From positions 124,001-188,000 of the forward strand of contig NZ_FOAZ01000010.1 in the NCBI RefSeq assembly GCF_900109465.1: a stretch of 64,000 bases of DNA, written 5' to 3'. Source of the stretch: Streptacidiphilus jiangxiensis (GTDB lineage Bacteria > Actinomycetota > Actinomycetes > Streptomycetales > Streptomycetaceae). This document shows, one piece after another, positions 8,509-17,734 of the stretch; position 1 is the stretch's first letter; each line of letters begins with the position of its first letter. The notes beneath the pieces were generated by a model. The model was given only the letters and a program-made list of their open reading frames with translations, searched no databases and was not told the origin of the DNA. The position numbers were made by a program, and so were the translations under genes.

Positions 8509-9990
8509 TCATTCCCAGCCGTACCTGTTGCCCTCCGGGCCGTGAGGGCTCCACTCACCAAGGAAGGGTTTGAGGTCCTCGGGCTTGACCTTCCTGGCCT
8601 CGGGCATCGTGGGCAGACCCTGGAGTGGATCCAGCGCGAGCACGTGTGCACGAGCCCAAGCCAGCCACTGCCTGGCTGACTCCATGGCCGAGGCGTCGTC
8701 TCCGGCCTGGGGCTGGGAGAGGCGGGCCTCCAGCGCGCTGCAGTAGGCGCGCAGACCCTCTGCCTGCCGCCACTGCTGTGCCTGCTCGCGGAGCCGCTCG
8801 GCGTACTGCTCGTGGATTGCCTGCTCGTTCGCCGCGGTCATAGCGGCTTCCCAGCGCACCTGGCGTTCTGCTTTCGCCCGCTCCTCGTCGATGGCGCGCT
8901 GCTGGTCCTCAACGGCACGCAACTCGAGTTCCGCGAGCACAACGGGCAGGAGTTCCTCGACGGTCCAGCGCTGCCGGTCCCGCCAGGCACACTGGCGAGT
9001 GGCGCGGTAGCGAGGAACCTCGATGACCAGACGCGCGGCCTTTGTCGGGTCGCTGGACTGCGGGGACTCCTGCTGGATGGTGACGGTGTAGCCAAAGCTG
9101 TCGATGACGATGTCGATTTCGCCCTCGCGCCGGGAGTAACTCGACGGATGATGCCGGCCGTTGTAGTAGTACGGGCGGCTACGGTGGTAGTCGGAAACCG
9201 GTCGTTCAATAACGCGGTGCCCGCGCCGGACAGCTTCCGCGGCCAGCGCCTGGAACATGAGAAGTGCTCTGCGCCGTTGCGGGGCTGGCATCACCAGTCG
9301 GTCGGTGTCGTCGCGCAGGCTGGCAACAACGGGGTGTGGATCTCGCAGCTGTGCTGGCACCGGTACCGGAGCCAGTGCTTCCAGGGCAACGTCTGACAGC
9401 TTGGTCGAGGTTCCGTTGGCGAGCGAGATCTCGAAGTCCTTGGTGCTGTTCCACAGGCGCCGGGTCTCGATTCGCTTCCCTGCGGGGATGAGTTGGTGGC
9501 GCTTCGCGTACTCCACAACACGTCGCCGGTCCTTGATCGCCTCGTCCGTCGGAGATGCGACAACGACCCTGTGCTCGGCCGTGAGGCGTGCGATCAGTTC
9601 CGCTGCCTCCGCTGCTCGCCGAGCTGGCAGTTGGATCGAAACAGCGGTGTGAACACGAGCCTTAACCGCCTTCGGTGTCCCGGCTGCCTCCTCGGGCGGG
9701 GGGACGTCCCCAACCGCAGTGACGACTGCACTGGTGGTCGCCACAGCCGACTGCACCTTTCGGGAGGGGTTCTCGGGGTGCTGACCATGCTCCAGGTAGT
9801 AGCGCCCAGCCTCTGTTAGCTCGGCCTCCCACCGACCGCCCCGGCGATCGACGGTGATCAGGCCGCGATTTCGCAGGGCATAGCCAGTGGTGCGGGCCCC
9901 TGAAGGAACCGGCGAGCCGGTTGACTCTCCGGAGGCGATGCCCTGGAGCAAAGCCAGCTGGACATCATTCAGCGGATCCCATCGATGCAT
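8509..9990 (-). CDS. unknown protein with winged-helix-like N-terminus and coiled coil
   Basis: The protein is 493 residues. The first 70 or so (LNDVQLALLQGIASGE, GYALRNRGLITVDRRGGRWE, LTEAGRYYLEHG) look like a winged-helix module with the usual RGL-beta-hairpin wing. A central alpha/beta region follows, with EGEIDIVIDSFGYTVTIQQE. The C-terminal third is a long charged coiled coil (about residues 360-440: RAIDEERAKAERQVRWEAAM and following). No catalytic motif is recognised. It is the first gene inside the left attachment site and reads towards it. Similar multi-domain proteins occur in actinomycete accessory regions; a regulatory or defence-accessory role is inference only. Confidence 0.6.
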   Translation of the reverse strand: MHRWDPLNDVQLALLQGIASGESTGSPVPSGARTTGYALRNRGLITVDRRGGRWEAELTEAGRYYLEHGQHPENPSRKVQSAVATTSAVVTAVGDVPPPEEAAGTPKAVKARVHTAVSIQLPARRAAEAAELIARLTAEHRVVVASPTDEAIKDRRRVVEYAKRHQLIPAGKRIETRRLWNSTKDFEISLANGTSTKLSDVALEALAPVPVPAQLRDPHPVVASLRDDTDRLVMPAPQRRRALLMFQALAAEAVRRGHRVIERPVSDYHRSRPYYYNGRHHPSSYSRREGEIDIVIDSFGYTVTIQQESPQSSDPTKAARLVIEVPRYRATRQCAWRDRQRWTVEELLPVVLAELELRAVEDQQRAIDEERAKAERQVRWEAAMTAANEQAIHEQYAERLREQAQQWRQAEGLRAYCSALEARLSQPQAGDDASAMESARQWLAWARAHVLALDPLQGLPTMPEARKVKPEDLKPFLGEWSPHGPEGNRYGWE

Positions 9991-10139
9991 GCCACCACGC
10001 TCACATCCCGATCTTCACCCCGAGCGGACACTGGGCTTCACGACGCCGTTCGCCCCACCACGTTCACACTCTCGCCAGGTCGGGCCAAACCGGCGCGACG
10101 AGGGAGTGGCCGAGCGCCTCGCTCTTTCCCATGAAGTCG

Positions 10140-12185
10140 TCACCCTTGAAACCAGGGAGGCGCTGCCATCCTGCGGGCATTGAATACTGCCTGCACCGGA
10201 GCCAGAACCTCGTGAAGCGACTCAACGGAGCCGTCCCTCCGTGCCTCTACAGAGGCCAACATGGCGTCGATCCGGGACGCAAGCTTCCGTGCGCTCTCAT
10301 TACCGCTGAGCTCAGCCGCAAGAGCAAGACCCCGGCGGCAGTGCACAACGCACTCATGCAAGCTGGTCCGGGCCCTTTCATCGCCGGCTGCCAGTCCCTC
10401 GCCCAGCCTCGATGCCTCTCCAGTCACCTGCGCTGCGGCATAGGCGATGACATGGCGCACGGCTGGCACAGGTTCTGCACCGCTGTTGATCAAGGCATTC
10501 ACTATCAAAGGAAACATGTCCTCCGGCGCCCGAAGCATCCCCTCGGGCGCCTCTGCCCATACCCGTTCAACCCAGTCGCGATCGATGGATATCGGCGTGA
10601 GATTTGGTGTTCGCTGCCGCACCAACCAGTGCGAGATGCCATGGTCCAGCTCCGCGGATCGGATGATCCCGAAACACAGTTGGAGAAAGCTGTCTGAGTC
10701 GAGAGACTGCACCACGAGCTCAAGGGTGCCGCCGGAGCGCCGGAGGTCGTGGACAGAGATGCCGCAGCCCCCCAGTGCTTCCAGGATGGCGAGGTTGCGC
10801 GCGGACTCAGGTGCGTTTGTCAGCCAGTCTCGAACTGGTGGCTTGGCGATGGCGAACGCGACCTCCACTCCGTGGTGAAACGCTTGGCATACCGCCCGAG
10901 CTCGCTCGGCTGACATGAAGAGGGTCTCTAGTGTGACGACATCTTCGCCGAGGCGTGCAGCGCCAAGATCGGAATCCCACCAGATATCGCGATGGGCGAT
11001 CGCATTCCGCCAGGCGACTTGTATCACCGAGGCAAGCGCCTCGAACAGCCTGCCTTCTCGGCGCGAGATCGCGTCGTGGACAGGCCTTAGGGTGGAGTCG
11101 CCGGGGAGGCGCTGGCCCGCGAATGCGAGCGCGGCGATCGCAGTCCGCCGCGCGTCACCCTCGACAGCAAGCACGTAGGCGTTCGCCACGGATTCAAGCC
11201 TGTGCTCATCGTCTCGATCGCCCGATTCAAGTTCGAGATGGGCCTTGAAGAAGCCAGCGTGCCCCTGCCACATCATCCGTTCCCCGGCCCACTGCTCCTC
11301 CCAGGCTGCCATGAAGGCTGCCTCGTCGGTTTCGAGCGCCCCCAGGACCAGGTCCCTGGCGGCCACCGCGACACGATTCGCCACGAGAGGAAAGGATGTC
11401 GTGACCAGCGCCACCAGGTGACGTCGTAGCGACGGGCTCAGCACCACAGACGTGTCAATGAGGTGCGCCGACTGGCCACGAAGCCGACGATCAAGGTGGG
11501 TCTCATCCCGAGACCACGCAACCTCAAGCCTGGAGGTGAACGCCAGTCCTTGGCCGTCGACGAGCTCCCTGTCATCGATCCCGATCGCCCTCCGGACTGC
11601 GCCCTCCTCAACCTCCACCAGGGCGGGGACCTCGTTGATCGTCAACTGGTCAACTTCGGCGGAAACCTGTCCCGCCAGCGAGATCAACTGACGCCAGCCG
11701 GGCTCAGACCAGTCCTGCTTCTCGCATGCGGCGATCGCCCCGACAACGCGGCCGACCAGACTGACGTACCGGACCAAGCCCCTGCGCGGTGGGTCAGCGG
11801 TCTCGGGAGGCAGGAACCCCAGAATGTCGGCGTCGGCGACCATACGTCGAACGCTGGCGCGCAGTTCGTCGACTGCGCGAGCCAGACGCCGCTCCGTATT
11901 GCCGGCGGCCTGGGGCTCGTCCTCCTGTACGAGCTCCAACAGATGAGCCAGAGCGTCGTGAAGGTGGCCCCAAGAGACCAACAGGTCCGCCTCGGCCAGG
12001 ACGGTGCGCCACTGGCCACTCGTGACGGCGATGTGCGCCCGTGTACGAGCACTGTCGCCGAGCAATTCGGACGCTGCGACGAAGAAGTCGGGGTCACGGC
12101 GCAGCAACCCTCTGACAGCGGACCTCCGGCCGGGACTCGCCAGGCCGTTCCAGACCGGCAACGGGACGATCGCTTCGTTGTCCAC
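10140..12185 (-). CDS. large unknown protein with HEPN-like RNxxxH motif
   Basis: The 681-residue protein is mostly helical with no signal peptide or membrane segment. ATG 12185 is the first start after a short divergent spacer. At residues 392-397 it reads RNAIAH within AWRNAIAHRDIWWDS, which fits the Rx4-6H signature (RNxxxH form) of HEPN ribonucleases, common toxins and abortive-infection effectors. The motif lies in a helical context (FEALASVIQV before it, LETLFMSAERARAVCQAFHH after it), as in HEPN folds. It is transcribed divergently from the Mza-like operon with a 196-bp shared promoter region. A defence effector role is plausible; without a structure or family match the HEPN call rests on one motif. 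Confidence 0.55.
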   Translation of the reverse strand: MDNEAIVPLPVWNGLASPGRRSAVRGLLRRDPDFFVAASELLGDSARTRAHIAVTSGQWRTVLAEADLLVSWGHLHDALAHLLELVQEDEPQAAGNTERRLARAVDELRASVRRMVADADILGFLPPETADPPRRGLVRYVSLVGRVVGAIAACEKQDWSEPGWRQLISLAGQVSAEVDQLTINEVPALVEVEEGAVRRAIGIDDRELVDGQGLAFTSRLEVAWSRDETHLDRRLRGQSAHLIDTSVVLSPSLRRHLVALVTTSFPLVANRVAVAARDLVLGALETDEAAFMAAWEEQWAGERMMWQGHAGFFKAHLELESGDRDDEHRLESVANAYVLAVEGDARRTAIAALAFAGQRLPGDSTLRPVHDAISRREGRLFEALASVIQVAWRNAIAHRDIWWDSDLGAARLGEDVVTLETLFMSAERARAVCQAFHHGVEVAFAIAKPPVRDWLTNAPESARNLAILEALGGCGISVHDLRRSGGTLELVVQSLDSDSFLQLCFGIIRSAELDHGISHWLVRQRTPNLTPISIDRDWVERVWAEAPEGMLRAPEDMFPLIVNALINSGAEPVPAVRHVIAYAAAQVTGEASRLGEGLAAGDERARTSLHECVVHCRRGLALAAELSGNESARKLASRIDAMLASVEARRDGSVESLHEVLAPVQAVFNARRMAAPPWFQG

Positions 12186-12344
12186 GAACGGATCATGCCA
12201 CGCAGGCGATCACTCAGTCAGCGGCATGGAAGAACTGGACTGCCGCGGGTCTGGACGAAGGCATCCGCGTGGCCGTCGGTGCGTCAAGTCCAGCGATCCG
12301 CACATTCGTTCGTCTTGCCCTTCTTGTCAGAGCCCTCCTCTAAT

Positions 12345-12356
12345 CTGCATATGCAG
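12345..12356. promoter_or_regulatory. 12-bp perfect palindrome before the Mza-like operon
   Basis: CTGCATATGCAG is a perfect palindrome 25 bp upstream of the GTG at 12382. It overlaps a TAATCT hexamer (12341-12346) that could serve as a -10 element. It sits in the intergenic region shared with the leftward gene at 12185. An operator role is inference. Confidence 0.35.
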
Positions 12357-12381
12357 TTGGCTCGACACGAGGTGAGGTGTT

Positions 12382-13860
12382 GTGGCGCAGGAGACCACGC
12401 TGGGACTGCCGGTTCCCCCCAGGGCGTCTGCTCTGATGGAGAGCTTGCGTTCGTTCGGCTACGACATGGCCACCGCGCTCGCGGATCTGGTCGACAACAG
12501 CATCGCGGCGAAGGCAGCCCAGGTCCGGGTCGAGTTCTCAACCACCGAGGGACAGAGCTGGGTCGCGATCGTTGATGACGGCACTGGCATGGACGAGGGG
12601 GCGCTGCATGAGGCTCTGCGCTTCGGTGGTGAGGGCCCCACGGCATGGCGAGATCAGACCGATCTCGGTCGCTTTGGTCTCGGCCTGAAGACTGCGTCCC
12701 TGTCCCAGTGCCGCCTACTCACGGTCCTGTCTCGTACAGCGGACGGCCTCGCTTGTCGCTCCTGGGACCTTGACCACGTCATGCGGGTCGACGACTGGGA
12801 GGTTCTCCCCACTGCTGATCCCGAGGCGCTGCGCATCGCCGACGAGGTCGGCTTCTCCGGAATCGGCACGATGGTGCTGTGGAGGCAGCTGGATCATGCC
12901 GGCGAAGGACGCGTGCTGGCGCAGCGCCTCGGACAGGCGCGTGTCAGGCTGGCAATGTGGTTCCACAGGTTCCTGTCCACCGGTGTGCTCGACCTCCGCG
13001 TCGGCCAGCGAAGTGTCCACGCCTGGGACCCGTTCTGGCGGAAGTGGATGGCCACACAGGACCTTGGCACGGAGTTCCTGGGCCCGGACGGGGAGGTGAA
13101 GGTAACGCCCTTCGTCCTTCCTCATCCCTCGAGACTGAGCAACCAGGACTTGGACCTCGGGGCAGGGCCGCGCGGGTGGAACGCGCAGCAGGGGTTCTAC
13201 GTGTACAGGCGGAACCGTCTCGTCTCAGCTGGTGGCTGGCTCGGGCTCTCTGAGCTCACCATCAATCCCCAGGCGCGACTTGCCCGCATCGAGGTGGACA
13301 TCGACCAGCACGCTGACTCGTCGTGGAAGGTCGATGTGCGCAAGTCCCGGGTGCTCCCGCCCTCCACTCTGGAAGCGGACCTCGCTCGGCTGGCCGGGGC
13401 TGCACGGGATGCATCGGTCCGTGCGTTCCGCCAGCGCGCCGTGACCCTCAACCGGAATCGCGGTGGAGAGATCACCTTCGGCTGGCTGCCGCGGCAGCGG
13501 GACGGCGGCACCGACTATGTCGTGAACCGGGAGCACCCTGTCGTGCAGGGTGCTCTGGAGGCGCCAAGCAAGGACAGCATCGAGGCGCTGCTCCGCCTGG
13601 TCGAGCGCACCGTGCCCGTAGGCCTGATCGCCATCGAGGCCGAGCGGGACGAGACGCGCACTCCGCAGGCTGCCCTCGAGCAGGCCGATGAGCAGGAGGT
13701 CCGCACAGAACTGACGGCCATGCTCGTCGGGTTGCCCGAGGACCCCAGTTCACGAGCCCGCGTTGTCAGGGCCCTCGCTTCAGTGGAGCCCTTCAACCGC
13801 TTCCCCGGCCTGGTGGCTGAACTGACCGCAGATCTGAGCACGGACGAAGAGGGAACATGA
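12382..13860 (+). CDS. GHKL (MutL/Hsp90-like) ATPase of Mza-type defence operon
   Basis: The protein is 492 residues from GTG 12382, with GAGGTG just upstream. Bergerat-fold motifs are clear: N box ADLVDNS (residues 34-40), G1 DDGTGM (65-70), G2 GRFGLGLKTAS (96-106). These bind ATP in MutL, Hsp90, gyrase B and MORC proteins. The C-terminal half is unlike MutL. The stop overlaps the next ATG (ATGA), so it is coupled to the Z1 gene. A GHKL ATPase with a Z1 helicase, a PD-(D/E)XK protein and AIPR is the gene set of the Mza (MutL-Z1-DUF-AIPR) anti-phage system. It probably provides ATP-driven clamp or switch function; the mechanism is unknown. Confidence 0.88.
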   Translation: MAQETTLGLPVPPRASALMESLRSFGYDMATALADLVDNSIAAKAAQVRVEFSTTEGQSWVAIVDDGTGMDEGALHEALRFGGEGPTAWRDQTDLGRFGLGLKTASLSQCRLLTVLSRTADGLACRSWDLDHVMRVDDWEVLPTADPEALRIADEVGFSGIGTMVLWRQLDHAGEGRVLAQRLGQARVRLAMWFHRFLSTGVLDLRVGQRSVHAWDPFWRKWMATQDLGTEFLGPDGEVKVTPFVLPHPSRLSNQDLDLGAGPRGWNAQQGFYVYRRNRLVSAGGWLGLSELTINPQARLARIEVDIDQHADSSWKVDVRKSRVLPPSTLEADLARLAGAARDASVRAFRQRAVTLNRNRGGEITFGWLPRQRDGGTDYVVNREHPVVQGALEAPSKDSIEALLRLVERTVPVGLIAIEAERDETRTPQAALEQADEQEVRTELTAMLVGLPEDPSSRARVVRALASVEPFNRFPGLVAELTADLSTDEEGT

Positions 13861-16724
13861 GCAACGACGACCTGAAGTTCGCTCTCACCATCGCCGAGGC
13901 GATGGTGATGGAGATCGATCGCTCGGCAAGGACCCGCGAGGCCCTCGTCAAGGTGGCGGAGGACGTACACGGCATCGTTCGTCTCATGCGCCCAAGCGTC
14001 ACGGCGGAGGACATCACGCGTGCCCTTGAGGAGCGCTTCAACGTCTGGACTCCCCGGGAGGTGTGGGTTCTCGACCCGGACAAGCACGACGAGTGGTTGG
14101 ACAAGCGACAGTCCGACATCGAGTGGCGCTACTGGGACCGGTACAGGAACTGGTTGTCTCACAGGAAGAGCTGGAAGCCGGCGACGGTCGAGGCGCTGAG
14201 TGAGTCCACGAACACGGTCCTGTCCCTCCTGGAGGATCCACAGCGTCCGGGGAGCTGGCTGACACGGGGACTGACGTACGGCCAGGTCCAGTCGGGCAAG
14301 ACCGCCAACTACACCGGCCTCGTCTGCAAGGCGGTCGACGCCGGCTACGACGTGGTGATCGTGCTGACCGGGGCGCACGAGAGCCTGCGGCACCAGACCC
14401 AAGCCCGACTTGACCTTGAGTTCCTCGGCTTTGACACCCGGTTCATGCGCGAGCGCACGGCCGGCTCCAACTACATCGGAGTCGGCAACCTCGACATGAC
14501 GGAGCCGCCTCTGTGCATGTCGATGACCACGCAGAACCGGGACTTCAACTCGAACACGCTGGAATCGACGCCTGTCGACCCTCGACGAGTTCGACTTCTC
14601 GCTGTCGTCAAGAAGAACGCGCGCATCCTGGAGAACCTCCGCGACTGGCTCAGGAGCCACGGGACCGATCAGCCGGACGGCAAGAAGGTGATCAACGGGC
14701 TTTCGCTTCTCGTCATCGACGACGAGGCCGACTACGCGTCCGTGGACACCAAGAAGCCTCGGAAGGGTCGCACTGCCAGCGACCCTGAGCATGACCCGAC
14801 CGCGATCAACCGCTGCATAAGGGAGATTCTCGCGGCTTTCGAGAAGCGAGCCTACGTGGCGTACACGGCGACGCCGTTTGCGAACATCTTCATCTCGAAC
14901 GAGACGGACCATCCCGCCCACGGCGACGACCTCTTCCCGAGGAGCTTCATCGTGGCTCTCAATCCGCCCTCCAACTACTGCGGTCCCGAGACGGTCTTCG
15001 GGCTGGACGATCGGACTGCGGACGAGGTCCGCGAGCCGCTGCCCGTCATTCGCCTGGTGGAGGACGAGTCCCGCTGGCTGCCCGACGACCACACGAAGGA
15101 CCACGAGCCGACCGGTCCGCTCCCCCGTTCCCTGGTGGACGCGATCGACACGTTCGTGCTGTCGACGGCCACGAGGAAGGCACGGACGGCTGAGTACGGG
15201 GCGGCGCCCGGCCACAACACAATGCTCGTCCACGTCACCCGGTACCGGACCACCCAGGTGGCCGTCGCGCGGCAGATCACCTCGCACCTGCGGGAGATGG
15301 ACAACCTCTGGGGGGACCACGGCACTACGGGACAACAGCTCCGCGCCAGGCTCCAGATCTTGTGGGAGGCGGACCAGGTGCCGACCTACGACAAACTGCG
15401 AGCGCGGGAGGACCTGAGCGGCCTGGTCGGCGAACCCGTCGACTTCGAGCAGGTCCTCGCCCAGATCCCGGGTGTGCTCGAGGAGTGCGTCCAGGGCGTG
15501 AAGACCATCAACGGCCTGGCGAGCGATGTCCTCGAGTACGAGTCGAGCACTCCCGCGACGGTGATCGCCGTCGGTGGGGACAAGCTCTCCCGCGGACTGA
15601 CTCTTGAGGGCCTGACCGTCTCCTACTACCTGCGCGCTTCCAGGACCTACGACACGCTCATGCAGATGGGCCGATGGTTCGGGTATCGCACCGGCTACCT
15701 GGACACGACCCGCCTCTACACCACCGGGGCCCTGGTCAACGCCTTCGTCCATGTCACCCGGGCAAACCGCGAACTGATGGACCTCGTGTCGTTCCTGTCC
15801 GAAACGAACAAGCGCCCTGCTGACGTGGGTCTGCGGGTACTCGACGGCTACGAGAAGCTCCAGGTGACCGCGGCCGCGAAAATGCGGAACTCCACCGTGA
15901 TCTCCCTCTCCTCCGCCGGCCAGCGGCCCGAGACGCTCTTCATGCGGACAGGCCGCAACGACGTCGCCGAGAACTACGCCCGGCTGGAACGTCTGGTGGA
16001 GGACATCCGCGACTACGAGGATCTCGAACACGCGCGGCGATACGGCAGCACGGGGTTCTTCCGGACAGGCGTCCCTGCCCGGGTCGTGACCGAGTTCCTC
16101 GACGGCTTCAGCGCATCCGGGAGGAACCTCCAGGCCTCACCTGTCCTGCTCAAGCAGTACATCGAGCAGCAGGTCGCCCAGGGTGAGCTCACTTCCTGGA
16201 CCGTGGCGGTGACCGCCGGTGCCTCGGCCCACCAGCGAGTGAGCGTCGGAGGGGAGACGTTCAGGCAGGTCACTCGTACGCCGCTGGTCAACAACCTGTC
16301 GGAGGGAAGTGACTTCCCGGTCGGCGTGCTCGTCAGCCCCGGCCACGAGGCCATCGGACTCTCGCCCGAGGTCTACGACCAGGCGAAGGCGGCCACCAAG
16401 GTGGACTTCCGGGTGAACGGCCGGGGCGGGAAGGAGCCCGTGCGCCCGAGCGGTCAACAGCTACGCCGACACCGCGATGCCCGCGAAGGACTGCTCCTTA
16501 TCTACCCCGTGGACGGGACCAACGTTGAGTACGGCGATGGGCTGCCGCAGGTGGAGCGAGCCGGGACTGATGGGACGACTCAGCGGCTGCCCTTGGTGGG
16601 CTATGCGCTGTCTCTACCGACGTCCGAGACTGCCCTTTCAATCAAGTACCGCGTCAACGAGATCTACCTCAAGGAGCTTCAGGGGCTGATCGCGGACGCC
16701 ACGGACGAGTCGGAGGAGTCGTGA
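13857..16724 (+). CDS. Z1-domain superfamily II helicase-like ATPase
   Basis: The protein is 955 residues and starts in an ATGA overlap with the ATPase gene. Walker A is GQVQSGKT (142-149) and motif II is IDDEAD (287-292). The Z1 domain follows with GLASDVLEYESSTPATVIAV, GGDKLSRGLTLEGL and MQMGRWFGYRTGY, the last being the motif VI-like arginine region. The large insert between motifs I and II and the C-terminal beta-rich region are usual for Z1 proteins. It presumably translocates or remodels DNA using ATP. It is the second gene of four with overlapping ends and is followed by GTGA coupling to the nuclease-like gene. Confidence 0.9.
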   Translation: MSNDDLKFALTIAEAMVMEIDRSARTREALVKVAEDVHGIVRLMRPSVTAEDITRALEERFNVWTPREVWVLDPDKHDEWLDKRQSDIEWRYWDRYRNWLSHRKSWKPATVEALSESTNTVLSLLEDPQRPGSWLTRGLTYGQVQSGKTANYTGLVCKAVDAGYDVVIVLTGAHESLRHQTQARLDLEFLGFDTRFMRERTAGSNYIGVGNLDMTEPPLCMSMTTQNRDFNSNTLESTPVDPRRVRLLAVVKKNARILENLRDWLRSHGTDQPDGKKVINGLSLLVIDDEADYASVDTKKPRKGRTASDPEHDPTAINRCIREILAAFEKRAYVAYTATPFANIFISNETDHPAHGDDLFPRSFIVALNPPSNYCGPETVFGLDDRTADEVREPLPVIRLVEDESRWLPDDHTKDHEPTGPLPRSLVDAIDTFVLSTATRKARTAEYGAAPGHNTMLVHVTRYRTTQVAVARQITSHLREMDNLWGDHGTTGQQLRARLQILWEADQVPTYDKLRAREDLSGLVGEPVDFEQVLAQIPGVLEECVQGVKTINGLASDVLEYESSTPATVIAVGGDKLSRGLTLEGLTVSYYLRASRTYDTLMQMGRWFGYRTGYLDTTRLYTTGALVNAFVHVTRANRELMDLVSFLSETNKRPADVGLRVLDGYEKLQVTAAAKMRNSTVISLSSAGQRPETLFMRTGRNDVAENYARLERLVEDIRDYEDLEHARRYGSTGFFRTGVPARVVTEFLDGFSASGRNLQASPVLLKQYIEQQVAQGELTSWTVAVTAGASAHQRVSVGGETFRQVTRTPLVNNLSEGSDFPVGVLVSPGHEAIGLSPEVYDQAKAATKVDFRVNGRGGKEPVRPSGQQLRRHRDAREGLLLIYPVDGTNVEYGDGLPQVERAGTDGTTQRLPLVGYALSLPTSETALSIKYRVNEIYLKELQGLIADATDESEES

Positions 16725-17734
16725 CGAGCCCCAGCGCAGCCCAGATATCAGCGCTATTCGGTGATCTCGATGCGGGGACGCCCGCAGAGCCCGGCAGCGT
16801 ACGCCGTCGTCTGCCGTCGGCCGTGTCGCTTGATGTCTTCGCGGAGGTCAGGTATCCCGAACGCGAGTGGGCGCTGCTCATCGACAGCGCCGAAACGCTC
16901 CAGGACCGGGACCTGGTGCTTGCGAACGGGCTCACCTGCTCGATCCAGAGCGGGAACGTCCAGGTGGTTGCCCAGCCGAGCACAGATCGCGGGGTCTTCT
17001 CCGCCCTGCTGGCCGACCTGCTCGCTCACCTCGCGAGCACCTCGGCGGCACCCGCCACGGCGGTCACCCGGCGTCTCACCACCTGGCAGAGGATGCTCGG
17101 CCGAGGGCTCGGACAGGTTCTCGGTTCTGAGGAGCGGGCCGGACTCTTCGGGGAGCTGCTGCTGTTCAGAGACTTCGTGGTCCCCGCAGCACCCGCCAGC
17201 GCAGTCTCAACCTGGTCGGGTCCTCGCGGCGGGGCGAAGGACTTCCTCTGGGGGGACTGGGGCCTCGAAGCCAAGACGACCGTCAGCAGCCAGCGATTCC
17301 CCAGGTGTCGGATCCATGGGGAGGAGCAGCTGAGCACCGCCTCCCTCGGTTCCCTGCTGTTGGCGCACCAGACTCTGCGCAGGGACTCGACGGGGCTCGG
17401 CCTTCCGGATCTGGTCGACGAGCTTCGGGCGCACCGCGCCTTGGCCGACCAACTGGCGGAGCTTGAGGAGGCCCTGCTGGAGGCTGGCTGGGTCGAGAGC
17501 CATCGCCGGCACTACGAGGACGAACGCTGGGTGCTCGCGAACCGCAGGTTCTACCGCGTCGAGGACGGCTTCCCACGGGTCATCAGCACGATGCTCCCTC
17601 CAGGTATCTCCGGCATCTCCTACAATCTGGACCTGCGGCTCTGCGGCCCGTTCCAGGTCGACGACGAGACGGTGCGGGAAACGCTGAGGGGCGGAGCAAG
17701 CCGCTTGGGGGAGGAACACCTTGTTCGAGAGTGA
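16721..17734 (+). CDS. PD-(D/E)XK-motif protein (DUF4420-like nuclease)
   Basis: The protein is 337 residues from a GTG overlapping the previous stop (GTGA). The nuclease signature is visible: GE at 144-145 (GLFGELLLF), then D174 in KDFLWGDWG and E183-A-K185 in GLEAKTT, that is D-x8-ExK with the supporting upstream Glu. This matches the DUF4420 type of restriction-like proteins that accompany Z1 and AIPR genes. It is the likely DNA-cleaving member. Its 3' end overlaps the AIPR gene by 14 bases. The active-site residues are intact, so activity is expected. Confidence 0.82.
   Translation: MTSPSAAQISALFGDLDAGTPAEPGSVRRRLPSAVSLDVFAEVRYPEREWALLIDSAETLQDRDLVLANGLTCSIQSGNVQVVAQPSTDRGVFSALLADLLAHLASTSAAPATAVTRRLTTWQRMLGRGLGQVLGSEERAGLFGELLLFRDFVVPAAPASAVSTWSGPRGGAKDFLWGDWGLEAKTTVSSQRFPRCRIHGEEQLSTASLGSLLLAHQTLRRDSTGLGLPDLVDELRAHRALADQLAELEEALLEAGWVESHRRHYEDERWVLANRRFYRVEDGFPRVISTMLPPGISGISYNLDLRLCGPFQVDDETVRETLRGGASRLGEEHLVRE

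Noticed and set aside
13515-16031. 838-residue minus-strand open frame across the Z1 gene
   Set aside because: It is antisense to a well-supported helicase gene; the composition is typical of a high-G+C shadow frame.
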